A stretch of 64,000 bases of DNA from Streptomyces sp. RKAG290 (GCF_023701695.1 NZ_JAJOZC010000001.1:2356001-2420000), one strand, 5' to 3'. Shown: positions 10,830 through 20,487, counted from the first letter of the stretch. The notes: generated by a model not told the origin, from the letters alone. Numbers and translations are program-made.

Positions 10830-12254
10830 ATGGACGGCACGCAGGTCCCGGCGGACGGCAACACGGCCGGGGAGAACTACCGCACGGAGCACGATTCGAT
10901 GGGCGAGGTCAGGGTGCCCGCGGACGCGAAGTGGCGGGCCCAGACCCAGCGCGCCGTGGCGAACTTCCCGATCTCCGGACAGCGTCTGGAGCGGGCCCAC
11001 ATCGAGGCCCTGGCCCGCATCAAGGCCGCGGCGGCCAAGGTGAACGCCGAGCTCGAGGTGCTCGACCCGGAGATCGCGGAGGCCATCCAGGAAGCGGCGG
11101 CGGAGGTCGCCGAGGGGCGCTGGGACGCGCACTTCCCGATCGACGTCTTCCAGACCGGCTCCGGCACCTCGTCCAACATGAACACCAACGAGGTCGTGGC
11201 CACCCTCGCCACCGAGCGGCTGGGCCGCGAGGTCCATCCCAACGACCACGTCAACGCCTCGCAGTCCTCCAACGACGTCTTCCCCTCCTCCATCCACATC
11301 GCGGCGACGGGTGCGGTGACCGGCGAGCTGATCCCGGCCCTGGACCATCTGGCGGCCGCCCTGGAGCGCAAGTCCGTCGAGTTCGCGGCGGTCGTGAAGT
11401 CCGGCCGTACCCACCTGATGGACGCCACCCCGGTGACCCTGGGCCAGGAGTTCGGCGGGTACGCCGCACAGATCCGCTACGGCATCGAGCGGCTGTACGC
11501 CTCACTCCCGCGCCTCGCCGAGCTGCCGCTGGGCGGCACCGCCGTCGGCACCGGCATCAACACCCCGCCCGGCTTCTCGGCCGCCGTCATCGCCGAGGTC
11601 GCCCGCGTCACCGGGCTGCCGCTCACCGAGGCGCGGGACCACTTCGAGGCGCAGGGGGCGCGGGACGGGCTGGTGGAGACCTCGGGGCAGCTCCGCACCG
11701 TCGCGGTCTCGCTCACCAAGATCTCCAACGATCTGCGCTGGATGGCCTCGGGGCCGCGCACCGGACTGGCCGAGATCAGCCTCCCCGACCTCCAGCCGGG
11801 CTCGTCGATCATGCCGGGGAAGGTGAATCCGGTCATTCCCGAGGCGGTGCTGATGGTCGCCGCCCAGGTGATGGGGAACGACGCCACGGTCGCCGTCGCG
11901 GGTGCCGCGGGCAACTTCGAGCTGAACGTGATGCTCCCGGTCATCGCGAAGAACCTGCTGGAGTCGGTGCGCCTGCTGGCCAACGTCACCCGGCTGCTCG
12001 CGGACCGCACGGTCGACGGCATCACCGCGCACGTGGAGCGGGCCAGGGAGTACGCGGAGTCCTCGCCGTCCGTCGTCACCCCGCTCAACAAGTACATCGG
12101 GTACGAGGAGGCGGCGAAGGTCGCCAAGAAGTCACTCGCCGAGCGGCGGACGATCCGCGAGGTGGTGCTGGACTCGGGCTACGTCGAGCGCGGGGACCTC
12201 ACCGAGGAGCAGCTCGACGAGGCGCTGGACGTGTTGCGTATGACCCGTCCGTGA
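10830..12254 (+). CDS. fumC: Fumarate hydratase, class II
   Basis: This 474-residue, oxygen-stable, iron-independent fumarase belongs to the aspartase/fumarase superfamily. The signature loop [11 protein letters not shown] is present, together with the substrate-binding [14 protein letters not shown] and [11 protein letters not shown] segments. The mature core starts around [17 protein letters not shown] clear AGGAGG precedes the ATG. It duplicates the reaction of the class I enzyme encoded upstream, so the two probably serve different oxygen or iron conditions. That is family knowledge; no regulatory element is obvious here. Confidence 0.95.
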   Translation: MDGTQVPADGNTAGENYRTEHDSMGEVRVPADAKWRAQTQRAVANFPISGQRLERAHIEALARIKAAAAKVNAELEVLDPEIAEAIQEAAAEVAEGRWDAHFPIDVFQTGSGTSSNMNTNEVVATLATERLGREVHPNDHVNASQSSNDVFPSSIHIAATGAVTGELIPALDHLAAALERKSVEFAAVVKSGRTHLMDATPVTLGQEFGGYAAQIRYGIERLYASLPRLAELPLGGTAVGTGINTPPGFSAAVIAEVARVTGLPLTEARDHFEAQGARDGLVETSGQLRTVAVSLTKISNDLRWMASGPRTGLAEISLPDLQPGSSIMPGKVNPVIPEAVLMVAAQVMGNDATVAVAGAAGNFELNVMLPVIAKNLLESVRLLANVTRLLADRTVDGITAHVERAREYAESSPSVVTPLNKYIGYEEAAKVAKKSLAERRTIREVVLDSGYVERGDLTEEQLDEALDVLRMTRP

Positions 12255-12298
12255 CGTCCGTCGCTGCGGTCGGGCCGCCCGCTCATTAAGATCTCTCC

Positions 12299-13018
12299 AT
12301 GACAGGTACCGGAGAGATCGAGCGCTGGGCGCCGGGTGATCAGATCCTGTGGCGCTACCGCGGAAACGGACCGCTGCGGCACGGCCCCGGGCCCGACCGG
12401 ACGCCCAACCCCGTGCACATCTGCCGCCCCGTCACCGTCGTCCAGGACACCGAGGACCTGCTCGCCGTCTGGGTGGCGCCCGGCACCGAGTGCGTGAAGC
12501 CGGTACTGACGGACGGCACCGACGTGCACGCCGAACCGCTGGCCACCCGGTACACCGCGCCGCGCACCACCGCCCGCTCGCCCTGGCTGGGCAACGGGGT
12601 GCTGAAGCTGGCCCGGCCGGGCGATCCCTGGTCGGTCTGGCTGTTCTGGGAGCGCGGCTGGCAGTTCCGCAGCTGGTACGTGAATCTGGAGGAGCCGCGT
12701 ACCCGCTGGGCCGGCGGCATCGACTCCGAGGATCACTTTCTCGACATCTCCGTCTTCCCTGACCGCAGCTGGCTGTGGCGCGACGAGGACGAGTTCGCCC
12801 AGGCCCAGCAGGTCGGTCTGATGGCCCCCGACACCGCCCGGCGGGTGCGTGCGGCGGGGCGCGCGGCGGTCGGTGTGATCCGCGAGTGGGGGGCGCCGTT
12901 CCGGGACGGCTGGGAGGACTGGCGGCCGGATCCGCACTGGCGGGTGCCCGCACTTCCGGACGACTGGGACCGGCTGCCGGATGACTGGGACCGTACCCCG
13001 TCCCCTGTGCCGTCGTGA
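12299..13018 (+). CDS. DUF402 domain protein
   Basis: This 239-residue cytosolic protein has a DUF402 core (VHICRPVTVVQDTEDLLAVWVAPGTECVKP ... WFFWERGW-like WSVWLFWERGWQF ... YVNLEEPRTRW ... DHFLDISVFPDRSWLWRDEDE). DUF402 proteins share a fold with nucleoside di/triphosphate phosphatases, and some members act on RNA 5' ends or FAD-linked substrates. The substrate here is unknown. The C-terminus has an imperfect duplication, DDWDRLPDDWDR. It lies 44 bases after fumC in the same direction. Confidence 0.82.
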   Translation: MTGTGEIERWAPGDQILWRYRGNGPLRHGPGPDRTPNPVHICRPVTVVQDTEDLLAVWVAPGTECVKPVLTDGTDVHAEPLATRYTAPRTTARSPWLGNGVLKLARPGDPWSVWLFWERGWQFRSWYVNLEEPRTRWAGGIDSEDHFLDISVFPDRSWLWRDEDEFAQAQQVGLMAPDTARRVRAAGRAAVGVIREWGAPFRDGWEDWRPDPHWRVPALPDDWDRLPDDWDRTPSPVPS

Positions 13019-13216
13019 GACCCTTGATGCACCCCAGGGGGGCAACCGTAGGATCGTCCCGCGGAGGGCCGCTCCGCCCCAACCGACCTGCGCCGCACCC
13101 GAGCTGACCGTAGATCATCAAGCCATGGCACGAGTTGCACGCTTCATGAACCGCATCAGTCGTACGAGTCCCACGAGTTGCCCGAACCGCATGAGCCACT
13201 ACGAGGGGGTGGAGAC

Positions 13217-13408
13217 GTGCTCGCTGTCCGCCGCTCCCTCGCCGAAAACGTTGTCACCGATGCCGTCCGCGGACGGCCGGTTTCGGCCCGGTGTTCCGGG
13301 GCACGCGGTGTCAGCCGTTGTTATTGCCGCTCCTGCCGGGGCACAGTAGCGCCCCACAAGGTGATTGCCTCATACAACCGGCCCGGACGGACGGAACCCC
13401 AAGCGTGA
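13217..13408 (+). CDS. Small cysteine-containing ORF coupled to the SpoIIE-type gene (uncertain)
   Basis: This possible 63-residue protein starts at GTG 13217 after GAGGGGGTGGAG and ends at a TGA that overlaps the GTG start of the phosphatase gene (GTGA). It contains four cysteines in the arrangement C-X8-C-X-C-X2-C (within SARCSGARGVSRCYCRSC), which could bind a metal. Third-position GC by my count is about 70 percent, lower than its neighbours, so it may not be a gene. I recognise no family. A second overlapping frame (from ATG 13124) is equally open, which is a reason for caution. Confidence 0.35.
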   Translation: MLAVRRSLAENVVTDAVRGRPVSARCSGARGVSRCYCRSCRGTVAPHKVIASYNRPGRTEPQA

Positions 13409-15315
13409 CGGAGCACCCCACCTCCCACGAAGGCCGGCAGCCCCTCGCCGCCCGGTCGCAGGAACGCACCCGGCCGCGGCAGCGGGACGCCGCGTCGGCT
13501 GCCGCCGCTGCCGCGGCCGCCACAGCGATCCCGGGACCGGCCAAGGGACCGAACCCCACCGCGTCCGGAGCGGGCACCGACCCGCAGGCGGCAGCCCGTC
13601 GCGAGGGGGACCGGCTGCGCTTCGTGGGCGCCGCGACCCGGCGGATCGCCCGCGGGATAGACCTGGACGAGATCGTGCTGGGTCTGTGCCGGGCCAGCGT
13701 GCCGACGTTCTCCGACGCCATACTCGTCTACCTCCGCGATCCGCTGCCGGTCGGCGACGAGCGCCCGGTCAACCCGTTCGTGCTGCGGCTGCGCCGCTCC
13801 GACCGGCTGCGGCTGAGCGACGAGAACACCGAGAACGCGCCGGACAACGAGCGGCTGCGGCCGGCCGCCATCGATCCGCAGACCGACCTGACGCCCGCCG
13901 CCGAACTCTGCGAGGTGCGCCCCGGCGGGGCGCTGGCCGAGGTGCTGCGCGGGGTGCGTCCGGTCTTCGGTGACTCCGCAGCGGCCCGCGCCGCCCTGCC
14001 CGAGCTGCTGGGCGCGGGCCGTACGGTGCCGTCCGGGCACCGCGCGATCCTGGCCCCGCTGCGCGGCCGGCGGCGGGTGATCGGCGCGGCCGTCTTCCTG
14101 CGCGGGACCGAACGCCCGCCGTTCGAGGCCAACGACCTGCTGGTCGCGGCCCAGCTGGCGACGCACACCGCGCTCGGCATCGACAAGGCCGTGCTGTACG
14201 GGCGCGAGGCCTACATCGCCGACGAGCTGCAGCGCACCATGCTGCCCGACTCGCTCCCCCAGCCCACCGGGGTCCGGCTCGCCTCCCGCTACCTCCCGGC
14301 GGCCGAGACCGCCCGGGTCGGCGGCGACTGGTACGACGCGATCCCGCTGCCCGGCAGCCGGGTCGCCCTGGTCGTCGGCGACGTCATGGGCCACTCCATG
14401 ACCTCCGCCGCGATCATGGGCCAGCTGCGCACCACCGCCCAGACCCTGGCCGGTCTCGACCTGCCGCCGCAGGAGGTGCTGCACCACCTCGACGAGCAGG
14501 CGCAGCGGCTCGGCAGCGACCGCATGGCGACCTGCCTGTACGCCGTGTACGACCCCGTCGCGCACCGCATCACGATCGCCAACGCCGGCCATCCGCCGCC
14601 CGTGCTGCTCCACCTCGGCGGCCGCGCAGAAGTGCTGCGGGTACCGCCGGGCGCCCCGATCGGCGTCGGCGGTGTGGACTTCGAGGCCGTCGAGCTGGAC
14701 GCGCCCGCGGGTGCCACCCTGCTCCTCTACACCGACGGTCTGGTGGAGTCCCGGCTGCGGGACGTGTGGACCGGCATCGAGCAGCTGCGCGAGCGGCTCG
14801 CCACCACGGCGCGGCTGACCGGCCCCGACCATTCGCCGCCGCTGGAGGCCCTCTGCGACGACGTGCTGGACATGCTCGGTCCGGGCGACCGGGACGACGA
14901 CATCGCGCTGCTCGCCGCCCGCTTCGACGGGATCGCGCCGAGCGACGTCGCGTACTGGTTCCTGGAACCGGAGGACTCCGCACCGGGCCGGGCCCGCAGG
15001 CTGGCCCGCCGCGCCCTCAGCCGCTGGGGTCTGGACGACCTGTCGGACTCGGTGGAGCTGCTGGTCAGCGAGGTGGTGACCAACGCCGTGCGCTATGCGG
15101 AGCGGCCGGTGACCCTGCGGCTGCTGCGGACCGACATCCTGCGCTGCGAGGTCGGCGACGACGCCCCGCAGCTGCCGCGCCAGCGCCGCGCCCGGGACAT
15201 GGACGAGGGCGGCCGCGGCCTGTTCCTGGTCAACCGGCTGGCCCGGCGGTGGGGTGCGACGCGGCTGTCGACGGGCAAGGTCGTCTGGTTCGAGATGCCG
15301 ACCCGGGGTCAGTAA
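13405..15315 (+). CDS. SpoIIE-type PP2C phosphatase with GAF-like and anti-sigma kinase-like domains
   Basis: This protein of about 636 residues has three parts. A low-complexity N-terminus is followed by a GAF-like sensory region. Next comes a SpoIIE/PP2C phosphatase domain (RVGGDWYDAIPLPGSRVALVVGDVMGHSM, with metal-binding Asp in GDWYD and GDVMGH, and DDDIALLAARF near its end). The C-terminus is a HATPase domain (LVSEVVTNAVRYAE with the N-box Asn, then GRGLFLVNRLARRWG). Such proteins dephosphorylate anti-anti-sigma factors and can act as anti-sigma kinases in partner-switching cascades. GTG 13405 (VTEHPTSHEG) is chosen as start because it overlaps the preceding small ORF's stop. No membrane segment is seen. 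Confidence 0.85.
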   Translation: MTEHPTSHEGRQPLAARSQERTRPRQRDAASAAAAAAAATAIPGPAKGPNPTASGAGTDPQAAARREGDRLRFVGAATRRIARGIDLDEIVLGLCRASVPTFSDAILVYLRDPLPVGDERPVNPFVLRLRRSDRLRLSDENTENAPDNERLRPAAIDPQTDLTPAAELCEVRPGGALAEVLRGVRPVFGDSAAARAALPELLGAGRTVPSGHRAILAPLRGRRRVIGAAVFLRGTERPPFEANDLLVAAQLATHTALGIDKAVLYGREAYIADELQRTMLPDSLPQPTGVRLASRYLPAAETARVGGDWYDAIPLPGSRVALVVGDVMGHSMTSAAIMGQLRTTAQTLAGLDLPPQEVLHHLDEQAQRLGSDRMATCLYAVYDPVAHRITIANAGHPPPVLLHLGGRAEVLRVPPGAPIGVGGVDFEAVELDAPAGATLLLYTDGLVESRLRDVWTGIEQLRERLATTARLTGPDHSPPLEALCDDVLDMLGPGDRDDDIALLAARFDGIAPSDVAYWFLEPEDSAPGRARRLARRALSRWGLDDLSDSVELLVSEVVTNAVRYAERPVTLRLLRTDILRCEVGDDAPQLPRQRRARDMDEGGRGLFLVNRLARRWGATRLSTGKVVWFEMPTRGQ

Positions 15316-15339
15316 CGGGTCAAGGCCGGCGACGGCTGC

Positions 15340-15401
15340 CGGAACACGGCGACGGGCGGTGTGCGAGGTTTCCCTCGCACACCGCCCGTCGCCGTGTTCC
15401 G
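15340..15401. terminator. Very strong bidirectional hairpin terminator
   Basis: A perfect 29-bp stem with a four-base loop (15369-15372) lies between the convergent SpoIIE-type and penicillin-binding protein genes. This is one of the longest uninterrupted hairpins in the window. Confidence 0.9.
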
Positions 15402-15414
15402 CGCGCTCAGCGGA

Positions 15415-17715
15415 TCAGTGCGTCACCGCGTTGTCGTTGCCCGGCCGCTTGTCGGCCCCGGGGTCCAGCGGGAGCTCGGGGCTGTCCGTGGGGCCCGGCT
15501 CGGTCGAAGGGTCGGTGGGCGGGTCGGTCGTCGGGTCTCCCGAGGGCGTGCCCGGAGGCGGCGTCTCGGGGGACTCGGTGTCCGTGGGCTGGTCGGACGA
15601 CGGCTTCTCGCTGGGGGTGTCCTGCGAGGGCGAGGGGTCGTCGGACGGCTCGTCGCTCGGGCTCGGCGGGGTCGTGTCCGGCGGCGGGGTAACCGCCGCG
15701 CCCATGTCGGTGTCCAGGACGAAGTCGCCCGGGTCGCCCATCGCGTGCGAGGTGAAGTCCGCCCAGATCTCGGCCGGGAAGCCACCGCCGTTGACCCGGC
15801 CGCCACCGCCGGCGCCCTTGAGGGACACCTGGTCGTACTTGTGCACCTTCTTGCCGTCGGCACCTGTGCGGTCGTAGGCCGCTTCACCGAAGAGCCCCAC
15901 CGAGGTGACCAGGTTGGGGGTGTAGCCGGTGAACCAGGCCGACTTGTTGTCGTCCGAGGTGCCGGTCTTGCCCGCGATCTGCTGGTCGGCCAGTCCTTCG
16001 GCGGTGCGCACCGCCGTATGGGCCGTGCCGTCGTCGACGACACCGGTCAGCACGGAGGTCACGGAGTCGGCGGCCTTGCGGTCGATCACCTGGTCGCCGA
16101 TCGCGGCGGGCATCTCCAGCGGGGGGTCACCCTGCTTCTGCGCCGACTTCACGATCTGCGGCGTGACCTTCTTGCCGTGGTTGTCGAGGGTGGCGTAGAT
16201 CCCGGCCATTTCCATCGGGCTCGCGCCCATCGAGCCGAGCGTCTGCGCCGGCACCGCCGGCAGCCCCTTCACGTTCATGCCGAGCTTGCCCGCGGTCTGC
16301 ATCACGCGGTCCATGCCGACGTCCACGCCCATCTGCGCGAAGACGGAGTTGATGGACTTGTTCATCGCGGTCTGGACGGTGACCGAGCCGTAGTCGCGGT
16401 CGTCCTCGTTCTCCGGTGCGAAGGCCCTGTCGCTGCCCACGACGGGGCGCTTGCTGGTGCCGTCGTAGCGGGTGTTGGCGGTGATCTGCTGGTCGTCCTG
16501 CGTCAGCGACTCCTGGTCGAGGGCCGCGGCGAGGATGACCGGCTTGAAGGTGGAGGCGGGCTGGTAGTCGGTACGGCTGGCGTTGGAGCTGTACTTCTCG
16601 GCCTGGCCGCGTCCGCCGTACAGGGCGACCACCGCACCGTTCTTCGGATTCACCGAGACGGCGCCTGCCTGGATGTCCTGGTCGAGCTTGCGGTGCTTCC
16701 TGTCCAGCTTGGAGTTCAGCTTGGTCTGCACCGACTTCTCCAGCTGCTGCTGCTTCTTCCTGTCGATGTTGACCGTGACCGTGTAGCCGCCGAGGTCGAA
16801 CTCCTGGCCGCTGATGTTCAGCTGGTCCAGCACCGCCGCGCGGGCGGTGTCGACGATGTAGCCCTTCTGGCCGGAGAGTCCGTCCAGCGGCTTGGGGGTC
16901 TTCGGTATCTCGAACTTCAGCCGCTGGCGCTCGCCGGCGTCCAGCCAGTGCTCGTCGACCATGTTGTCCAGCACGTAGTTCCAGCGCTCCTTGACGAGCG
17001 CCTTCCCGGTCGGGGTCGCGATGGCCCAGTCGTACTGGTTCGGCGCCTGGAGCAGGGCTGCGAGGTAGGCGCCCTCGGCGACGTCCAGCTTCTCGGCGTC
17101 CTTGTTGAAGTACGCCTGGGCGGCGGCCTGGATGCCGTAGGCACCGCGACCGTAGTAGCTGGTGTTGATGTACCCGGCGAGGATCTCGGGCTTGCTCTTC
17201 TTCTGGTCGACCTTCAGCGAGATGACCAGCTCTTTGAGCTTGCGGCTGACGGTCTGGTCCGCGTCGAGGTAGTAGTTCTTGACGTACTGCTGGGTGATGG
17301 TCGAGCCACCCTGCTTGCCCTTGCCGGAAACGGTGTTGATCAGGCCGCGCGCGGTTCCTTTGAAGTCGACGCCCTGGTCGTGGTAGAAGCTCTTGTTCTC
17401 GGCGGCGACGAAGGTGTTCTGCACTTCCTTCGGCACCTGGGCGAGGTCCACGATCTCCCGGTTGACCTTGCCGGTACGGGCCAGCACGGTGCCGTCGGAG
17501 TACTTGTAGACGTTGGACTGCAGCTTGGCCTGGGCGTTGCCCTCCGGCACGTCCACGACCATGTAGAGCACGGCGAAGGCGCCCATGCCCAGCAGGCAGA
17601 TCCCGAAGACCGTGCCCAGTATTTTCCGCCAGGTGAAGAGTCTGCGTATGCCGCCGCTCTTCGTGGCCCGCCGCGCTCCGCGCCGCTGGGCTCGTCGCGC
17701 ATCCGCTCGACCCAT
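15415..17715 (-). CDS. Class A penicillin-binding protein (transglycosylase/transpeptidase)
   Basis: This 766-residue bifunctional peptidoglycan synthase is anchored by one N-terminal membrane helix (residues about 31-50, ILGTVFGICLLGMGAFAVLY). The glycosyltransferase-51 domain has AAENKSFYHDQGVDF and GGSTITQQYVKNYYL. The transpeptidase domain has the active-site STFK, a SIN motif (MNKSINSVF) and KTGTS. The C-terminal tail of about 110 residues is rich in Pro, Ser, Thr and Asp, as often seen in Streptomyces PBPs that span the wall. ATG 17715 is used because GGGAG lies eight bases upstream. The open frame runs further but through non-coding sequence. Confidence 0.94.
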   Translation of the reverse strand: MGRADARRAQRRGARRATKSGGIRRLFTWRKILGTVFGICLLGMGAFAVLYMVVDVPEGNAQAKLQSNVYKYSDGTVLARTGKVNREIVDLAQVPKEVQNTFVAAENKSFYHDQGVDFKGTARGLINTVSGKGKQGGSTITQQYVKNYYLDADQTVSRKLKELVISLKVDQKKSKPEILAGYINTSYYGRGAYGIQAAAQAYFNKDAEKLDVAEGAYLAALLQAPNQYDWAIATPTGKALVKERWNYVLDNMVDEHWLDAGERQRLKFEIPKTPKPLDGLSGQKGYIVDTARAAVLDQLNISGQEFDLGGYTVTVNIDRKKQQQLEKSVQTKLNSKLDRKHRKLDQDIQAGAVSVNPKNGAVVALYGGRGQAEKYSSNASRTDYQPASTFKPVILAAALDQESLTQDDQQITANTRYDGTSKRPVVGSDRAFAPENEDDRDYGSVTVQTAMNKSINSVFAQMGVDVGMDRVMQTAGKLGMNVKGLPAVPAQTLGSMGASPMEMAGIYATLDNHGKKVTPQIVKSAQKQGDPPLEMPAAIGDQVIDRKAADSVTSVLTGVVDDGTAHTAVRTAEGLADQQIAGKTGTSDDNKSAWFTGYTPNLVTSVGLFGEAAYDRTGADGKKVHKYDQVSLKGAGGGGRVNGGGFPAEIWADFTSHAMGDPGDFVLDTDMGAAVTPPPDTTPPSPSDEPSDDPSPSQDTPSEKPSSDQPTDTESPETPPPGTPSGDPTTDPPTDPSTEPGPTDSPELPLDPGADKRPGNDNAVTH

Positions 17716-17938
17716 CGCTGTGTTGCTCCCGTTTCTCTGCTCGACCAGATCAGCTCGGACCTGCCAGCTAACACCGTAGGCAAGGACAAAAAGCGAGCTA
17801 TCCGGGCTTTTTCGGACGTGACAATCAGCACCTGCTTCCAAGGGAACCGACTCATGAGGGGTGCGCAGGGTTGCGACATCAGCTAATGTGTAATCACATT
17901 GCTAGCGACAAGCTAGCCCGCACCACACGGGGGACCAC

Positions 17939-18910
17939 ATGACCGACCCACAGGTACCGACCACCGCGGCCACACCGTCGGCCGACCTCACTCCGGACAC
18001 CCCGCAGATGCCGGAGCCGCAGGTCCGCGAGACGACGGCGCACAGCATCCCGGGCGGCATCGGCCTGCTGCTGACGGTGATCGGAGTGATCGTCGGCGTC
18101 GGGCTCGCCATCGTCGGCGGCGTCGTCGGCTCGAACGGGAACAACGCCGTCGGCATCCCGGTCTGCATCCTGGGCGTACTGCTCGCCATCGCCTCGTTCT
18201 TCTGCATGGGCGGTGTGAAGATGGTCGCACCGGGCGAGGCGCGCGTCATACAGCTCTTCGGCCGGTACGTGGGCACGATCCGCGCCGACGGCCTGCGCTG
18301 GATCAACCCGCTCACCTCCAGCCGCAAGATCTCCACCCGGGTCCGCAACCACGAGACCGCGGTCCTCAAGGTCAACGACGCCTACGGCAACCCGATCGAG
18401 CTCGCCGCGATCGTCGTCTGGAAGGTGGAGGACACCGCGCAGGCGCTCTTCGAGGTCGACGACTTCCTGGAGTTCGTCGCCACCCAGACCGAGTCGGCCG
18501 TCCGGCACATCGCGATCGAGTACCCCTACGACGCCCACGACGAGGGCGGCCTCTCACTGCGGGGCAACGCCGAGGAGATCACCGAGAAGCTGGCCGTCGA
18601 GCTGACGGCACGGGTGCAGGCCGCCGGCGTACGGATCATCGAATCGCGCTTCAGTCACCTCGCGTACGCCCCCGAGATCGCCTCCGCGATGCTCCAGCGC
18701 CAGCAGGCCGGCGCCGTGGTCGCGGCCCGGCAGCAGATCGTGGAGGGCGCCGTCGGCATGGTCGAGATGGCGCTGACCCGGATCGCCGAGCAGGACATCG
18801 TCGAGCTCGACCCGGAGCGCAAGGCCTCCATGGTGAGCAACCTGATGGTGGTGCTGTGCGGTGATCGCGCGGTGCAGCCGGTCCTCAACACGGGCACCCT
18901 CTACCAGTGA
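17939..18910 (+). CDS. SPFH/Band 7 (stomatin/prohibitin-like) membrane protein
   Basis: This 323-residue protein has two adjacent hydrophobic helices at about residues 38-60 and 68-88. A Band-7/SPFH domain follows ([30 protein letters not shown] ... [30 protein letters not shown]) and then an Ala/Gln-rich coiled stretch ([22 protein letters not shown]). SPFH proteins form large ring-like scaffolds in membranes and recruit proteases or lipids. The stop overlaps the start of the next small gene (GTGA), so the two are probably translated together. Confidence 0.88.
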   Translation: MTDPQVPTTAATPSADLTPDTPQMPEPQVRETTAHSIPGGIGLLLTVIGVIVGVGLAIVGGVVGSNGNNAVGIPVCILGVLLAIASFFCMGGVKMVAPGEARVIQLFGRYVGTIRADGLRWINPLTSSRKISTRVRNHETAVLKVNDAYGNPIELAAIVVWKVEDTAQALFEVDDFLEFVATQTESAVRHIAIEYPYDAHDEGGLSLRGNAEEITEKLAVELTARVQAAGVRIIESRFSHLAYAPEIASAMLQRQQAGAVVAARQQIVEGAVGMVEMALTRIAEQDIVELDPERKASMVSNLMVVLCGDRAVQPVLNTGTLYQ

Positions 18911-19155
18911 CGGACGAGAGCCCTCGGCGCGAGCCGAAACAGCCCCGGCCGCAGCAGCGCAAGCAGATGCTGCTGCGGCTGGACCCCGCCGTGCACGACG
19001 CGCTGGCGCGCTGGGCGTCGGACGAGCTGCGCAGCGCCAACGCGCAGATCGAGTTCCTGCTGCGTCGCGCGCTCTCGGAGGCGGGACGGCTGCCGGGAAG
19101 CGCGGCGCCGATCCGGCGCCGGGGGCGGCCACCGAAGGCACCGGACCAGGAGTAA
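18907..19155 (+). CDS. Small ribbon-helix-helix (Arc/HicB-like) protein
   Basis: This 82-residue basic protein has a strand-helix-helix region (KQMLLRLDPAVHDALARWASDELRSANAQIEFLLRRAL) of the ribbon-helix-helix type, as in antitoxins and Arc-like regulators. It ends in a basic tail (RRRGRPPK) reminiscent of an AT-hook. No toxin gene accompanies it. Instead its start overlaps the stop of the SPFH gene by four bases, so it may act with that scaffold. It is conserved in my experience as 'toxin-antitoxin HicB family' in Streptomyces, but an antitoxin function is not supported by context. Confidence 0.72.
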   Translation: MTDESPRREPKQPRPQQRKQMLLRLDPAVHDALARWASDELRSANAQIEFLLRRALSEAGRLPGSAAPIRRRGRPPKAPDQE

Positions 19156-19183
19156 GGGCCGGGGGCACTTGCCCCCGGCCCTT
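19154..19183 (+). terminator. Hairpin terminator after SPFH-RHH pair
   Basis: A 13-bp perfect stem (AAGGGCCGGGGGC) with a four-base loop begins at the stop codon of the small gene. Confidence 0.8.
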
Positions 19184-19238
19184 CGACTGCGCCCCACCGG
19201 ACGGGCCCGACAAGGGCGGGGTTCGCCCTCACCTCCCC

Positions 19239-19268
19239 GGTATACACGCCAGGTATACACCCCGTGTA
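19239..19268 (+). promoter_or_regulatory. Candidate PadR operator
   Basis: GGTATACAC occurs twice (19239-19247 and 19252-19260), each containing the self-complementary GTATAC, spaced 13 bases apart. The second copy continues into TACAC-CCC-GTGTA (19256-19268), a perfect dyad. The cluster lies 12-41 bases before the PadR start, a typical place for autorepression of PadR-ABC operons. Binding is inferred. Confidence 0.5.
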
Positions 19269-19279
19269 CAGTGCTCGGC

Positions 19280-19804
19280 ATGTCTATCGGCCACACCCTG
19301 CTCGGACTCCTCGAATCCGGCCCCCGCCACGGCTACGACCTCAAGCGGACCTTCGACGAGAAGTTCGGCCACGACCGCCCCCTGCACTACGGGCAGGTCT
19401 ACTCGACCATGTCCCGGCTCCTCAAGAACGGCCTCGTGGAGGTCGACGGCGTGGAGACCGGCGGCGGTCCCGAGCGCAAGCGCTACGCCATCACCGACGC
19501 CGGCATCACCGATGTGGCCGCCTGGCTGGCACAGCCCGAGAAGCCGGAGCCGTATCTCCAGTCGACCCTGTACACCAAGGTCGTCCTGGCCATGCTCACC
19601 GGCCGCAACGCCGCCGACGTACTGGACGCCCAGCGCTCCGAGCACCTGCGCCTGATGCGCATCCTCACCGACCGCAAGCGCCAGGGTGACCTCGCCGACC
19701 AGCTGATCTGCGACCACGCCCTGTTCCACCTCGAAGCCGACCTGCGCTGGCTCGAACTGACCGCCGCACGGCTCGACAAGCTCGCCGAGGTGGTGACCCC
19801 GTGA
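19280..19804 (+). CDS. PadR-family transcriptional regulator
   Basis: This 174-residue protein has an N-terminal PadR winged helix (SIGHTLLGLLESGPRHGYDLKRTFDEKF ... YGQVYSTMSRLLKNGLVEVDGVETGGGPERKRYAITDAG) and a C-terminal helical dimerisation part like the Vir_act_alpha_C type. It probably represses the ABC exporter genes that follow. Its TGA overlaps the GTG of the ATPase gene (GTGA). ATG 19280 is the start because the frame upstream lies in the terminator region and the operator-like repeats precede it. Confidence 0.9.
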   Translation: MSIGHTLLGLLESGPRHGYDLKRTFDEKFGHDRPLHYGQVYSTMSRLLKNGLVEVDGVETGGGPERKRYAITDAGITDVAAWLAQPEKPEPYLQSTLYTKVVLAMLTGRNAADVLDAQRSEHLRLMRILTDRKRQGDLADQLICDHALFHLEADLRWLELTAARLDKLAEVVTP

Positions 19805-20487
19805 TCCCCGCCGGCTCCCTGCTCGCCGCCCACGACCTGCGCAAGACCTACGGGTCGACCCCCGCACTCGACGGCGCCTCCTTCTCCGTCCACCCCGGCG
19901 AGGTCGTCGCCGTGATGGGCCCCTCCGGCTCCGGCAAGTCCACCCTGCTGCACTGCCTCGCCGGCATCATCACCCCCGACTCGGGCACCATCACCTACGC
20001 CGGCCGGGACCTGACCGCGATGTCCGACGCCGAGCGCAGCGCCCTGCGCCGCAACGAGTTCGGCTTCGTGTTCCAGTTCGGGCAGCTCGTCCCGGAGCTG
20101 ACCTGCGTGGAGAACGTCGCCCTGCCGATGCGGCTGAACGGCACCCGCCGCAAGGCCGCCGAGCGCACCGCCCTGGAGTGGATGGAGCGCCTGGAGGTCG
20201 ACGACATCGGCGCCAAGCGCCCCGGCGAGGTGTCCGGAGGCCAGGGCCAGCGCGTCGCCGTGGCCCGCGCCCTGGCCGCGTCCCCGAAGGTGATCTTCGC
20301 CGACGAGCCGACCGGCGCCCTGGACTCGCTCAACGGCGAGCGCGTCATGCGACTGCTCACCGACGCGGCCCGTTCCTCGCACGTCGCCGTGGTGCTCGTG
20401 ACCCACGAGGCCCGCGTCGCCGCCTACTCCGACCGCGACATCACCGTCCGCGACGGCCGGGCCCGCGACCTGGAGCACGCCGTATGA
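19801..20487 (+). CDS. ABC transporter ATP-binding protein (LolD/MacB-like)
   Basis: This 228-residue ATPase has Walker A GPSGSGKST, Q-loop in FVFQFGQL, signature VSGGQGQR, Walker B VIFADEP and the H-loop VTHEARV. This sequence class pairs with FtsX/MacB-type permeases and often exports antibiotics or lipids, or senses peptides. It overlaps the upstream regulator (GTGA) and the downstream permease (ATGA), forming a tight three-gene operon. Confidence 0.93.
   Translation: MIPAGSLLAAHDLRKTYGSTPALDGASFSVHPGEVVAVMGPSGSGKSTLLHCLAGIITPDSGTITYAGRDLTAMSDAERSALRRNEFGFVFQFGQLVPELTCVENVALPMRLNGTRRKAAERTALEWMERLEVDDIGAKRPGEVSGGQGQRVAVARALAASPKVIFADEPTGALDSLNGERVMRLLTDAARSSHVAVVLVTHEARVAAYSDRDITVRDGRARDLEHAV

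Noticed and set aside
18907..19155. HicB-type antitoxin of a toxin-antitoxin module
   Set aside because: No HicA-like or other toxin gene adjoins it; the partner by overlap is an SPFH protein.
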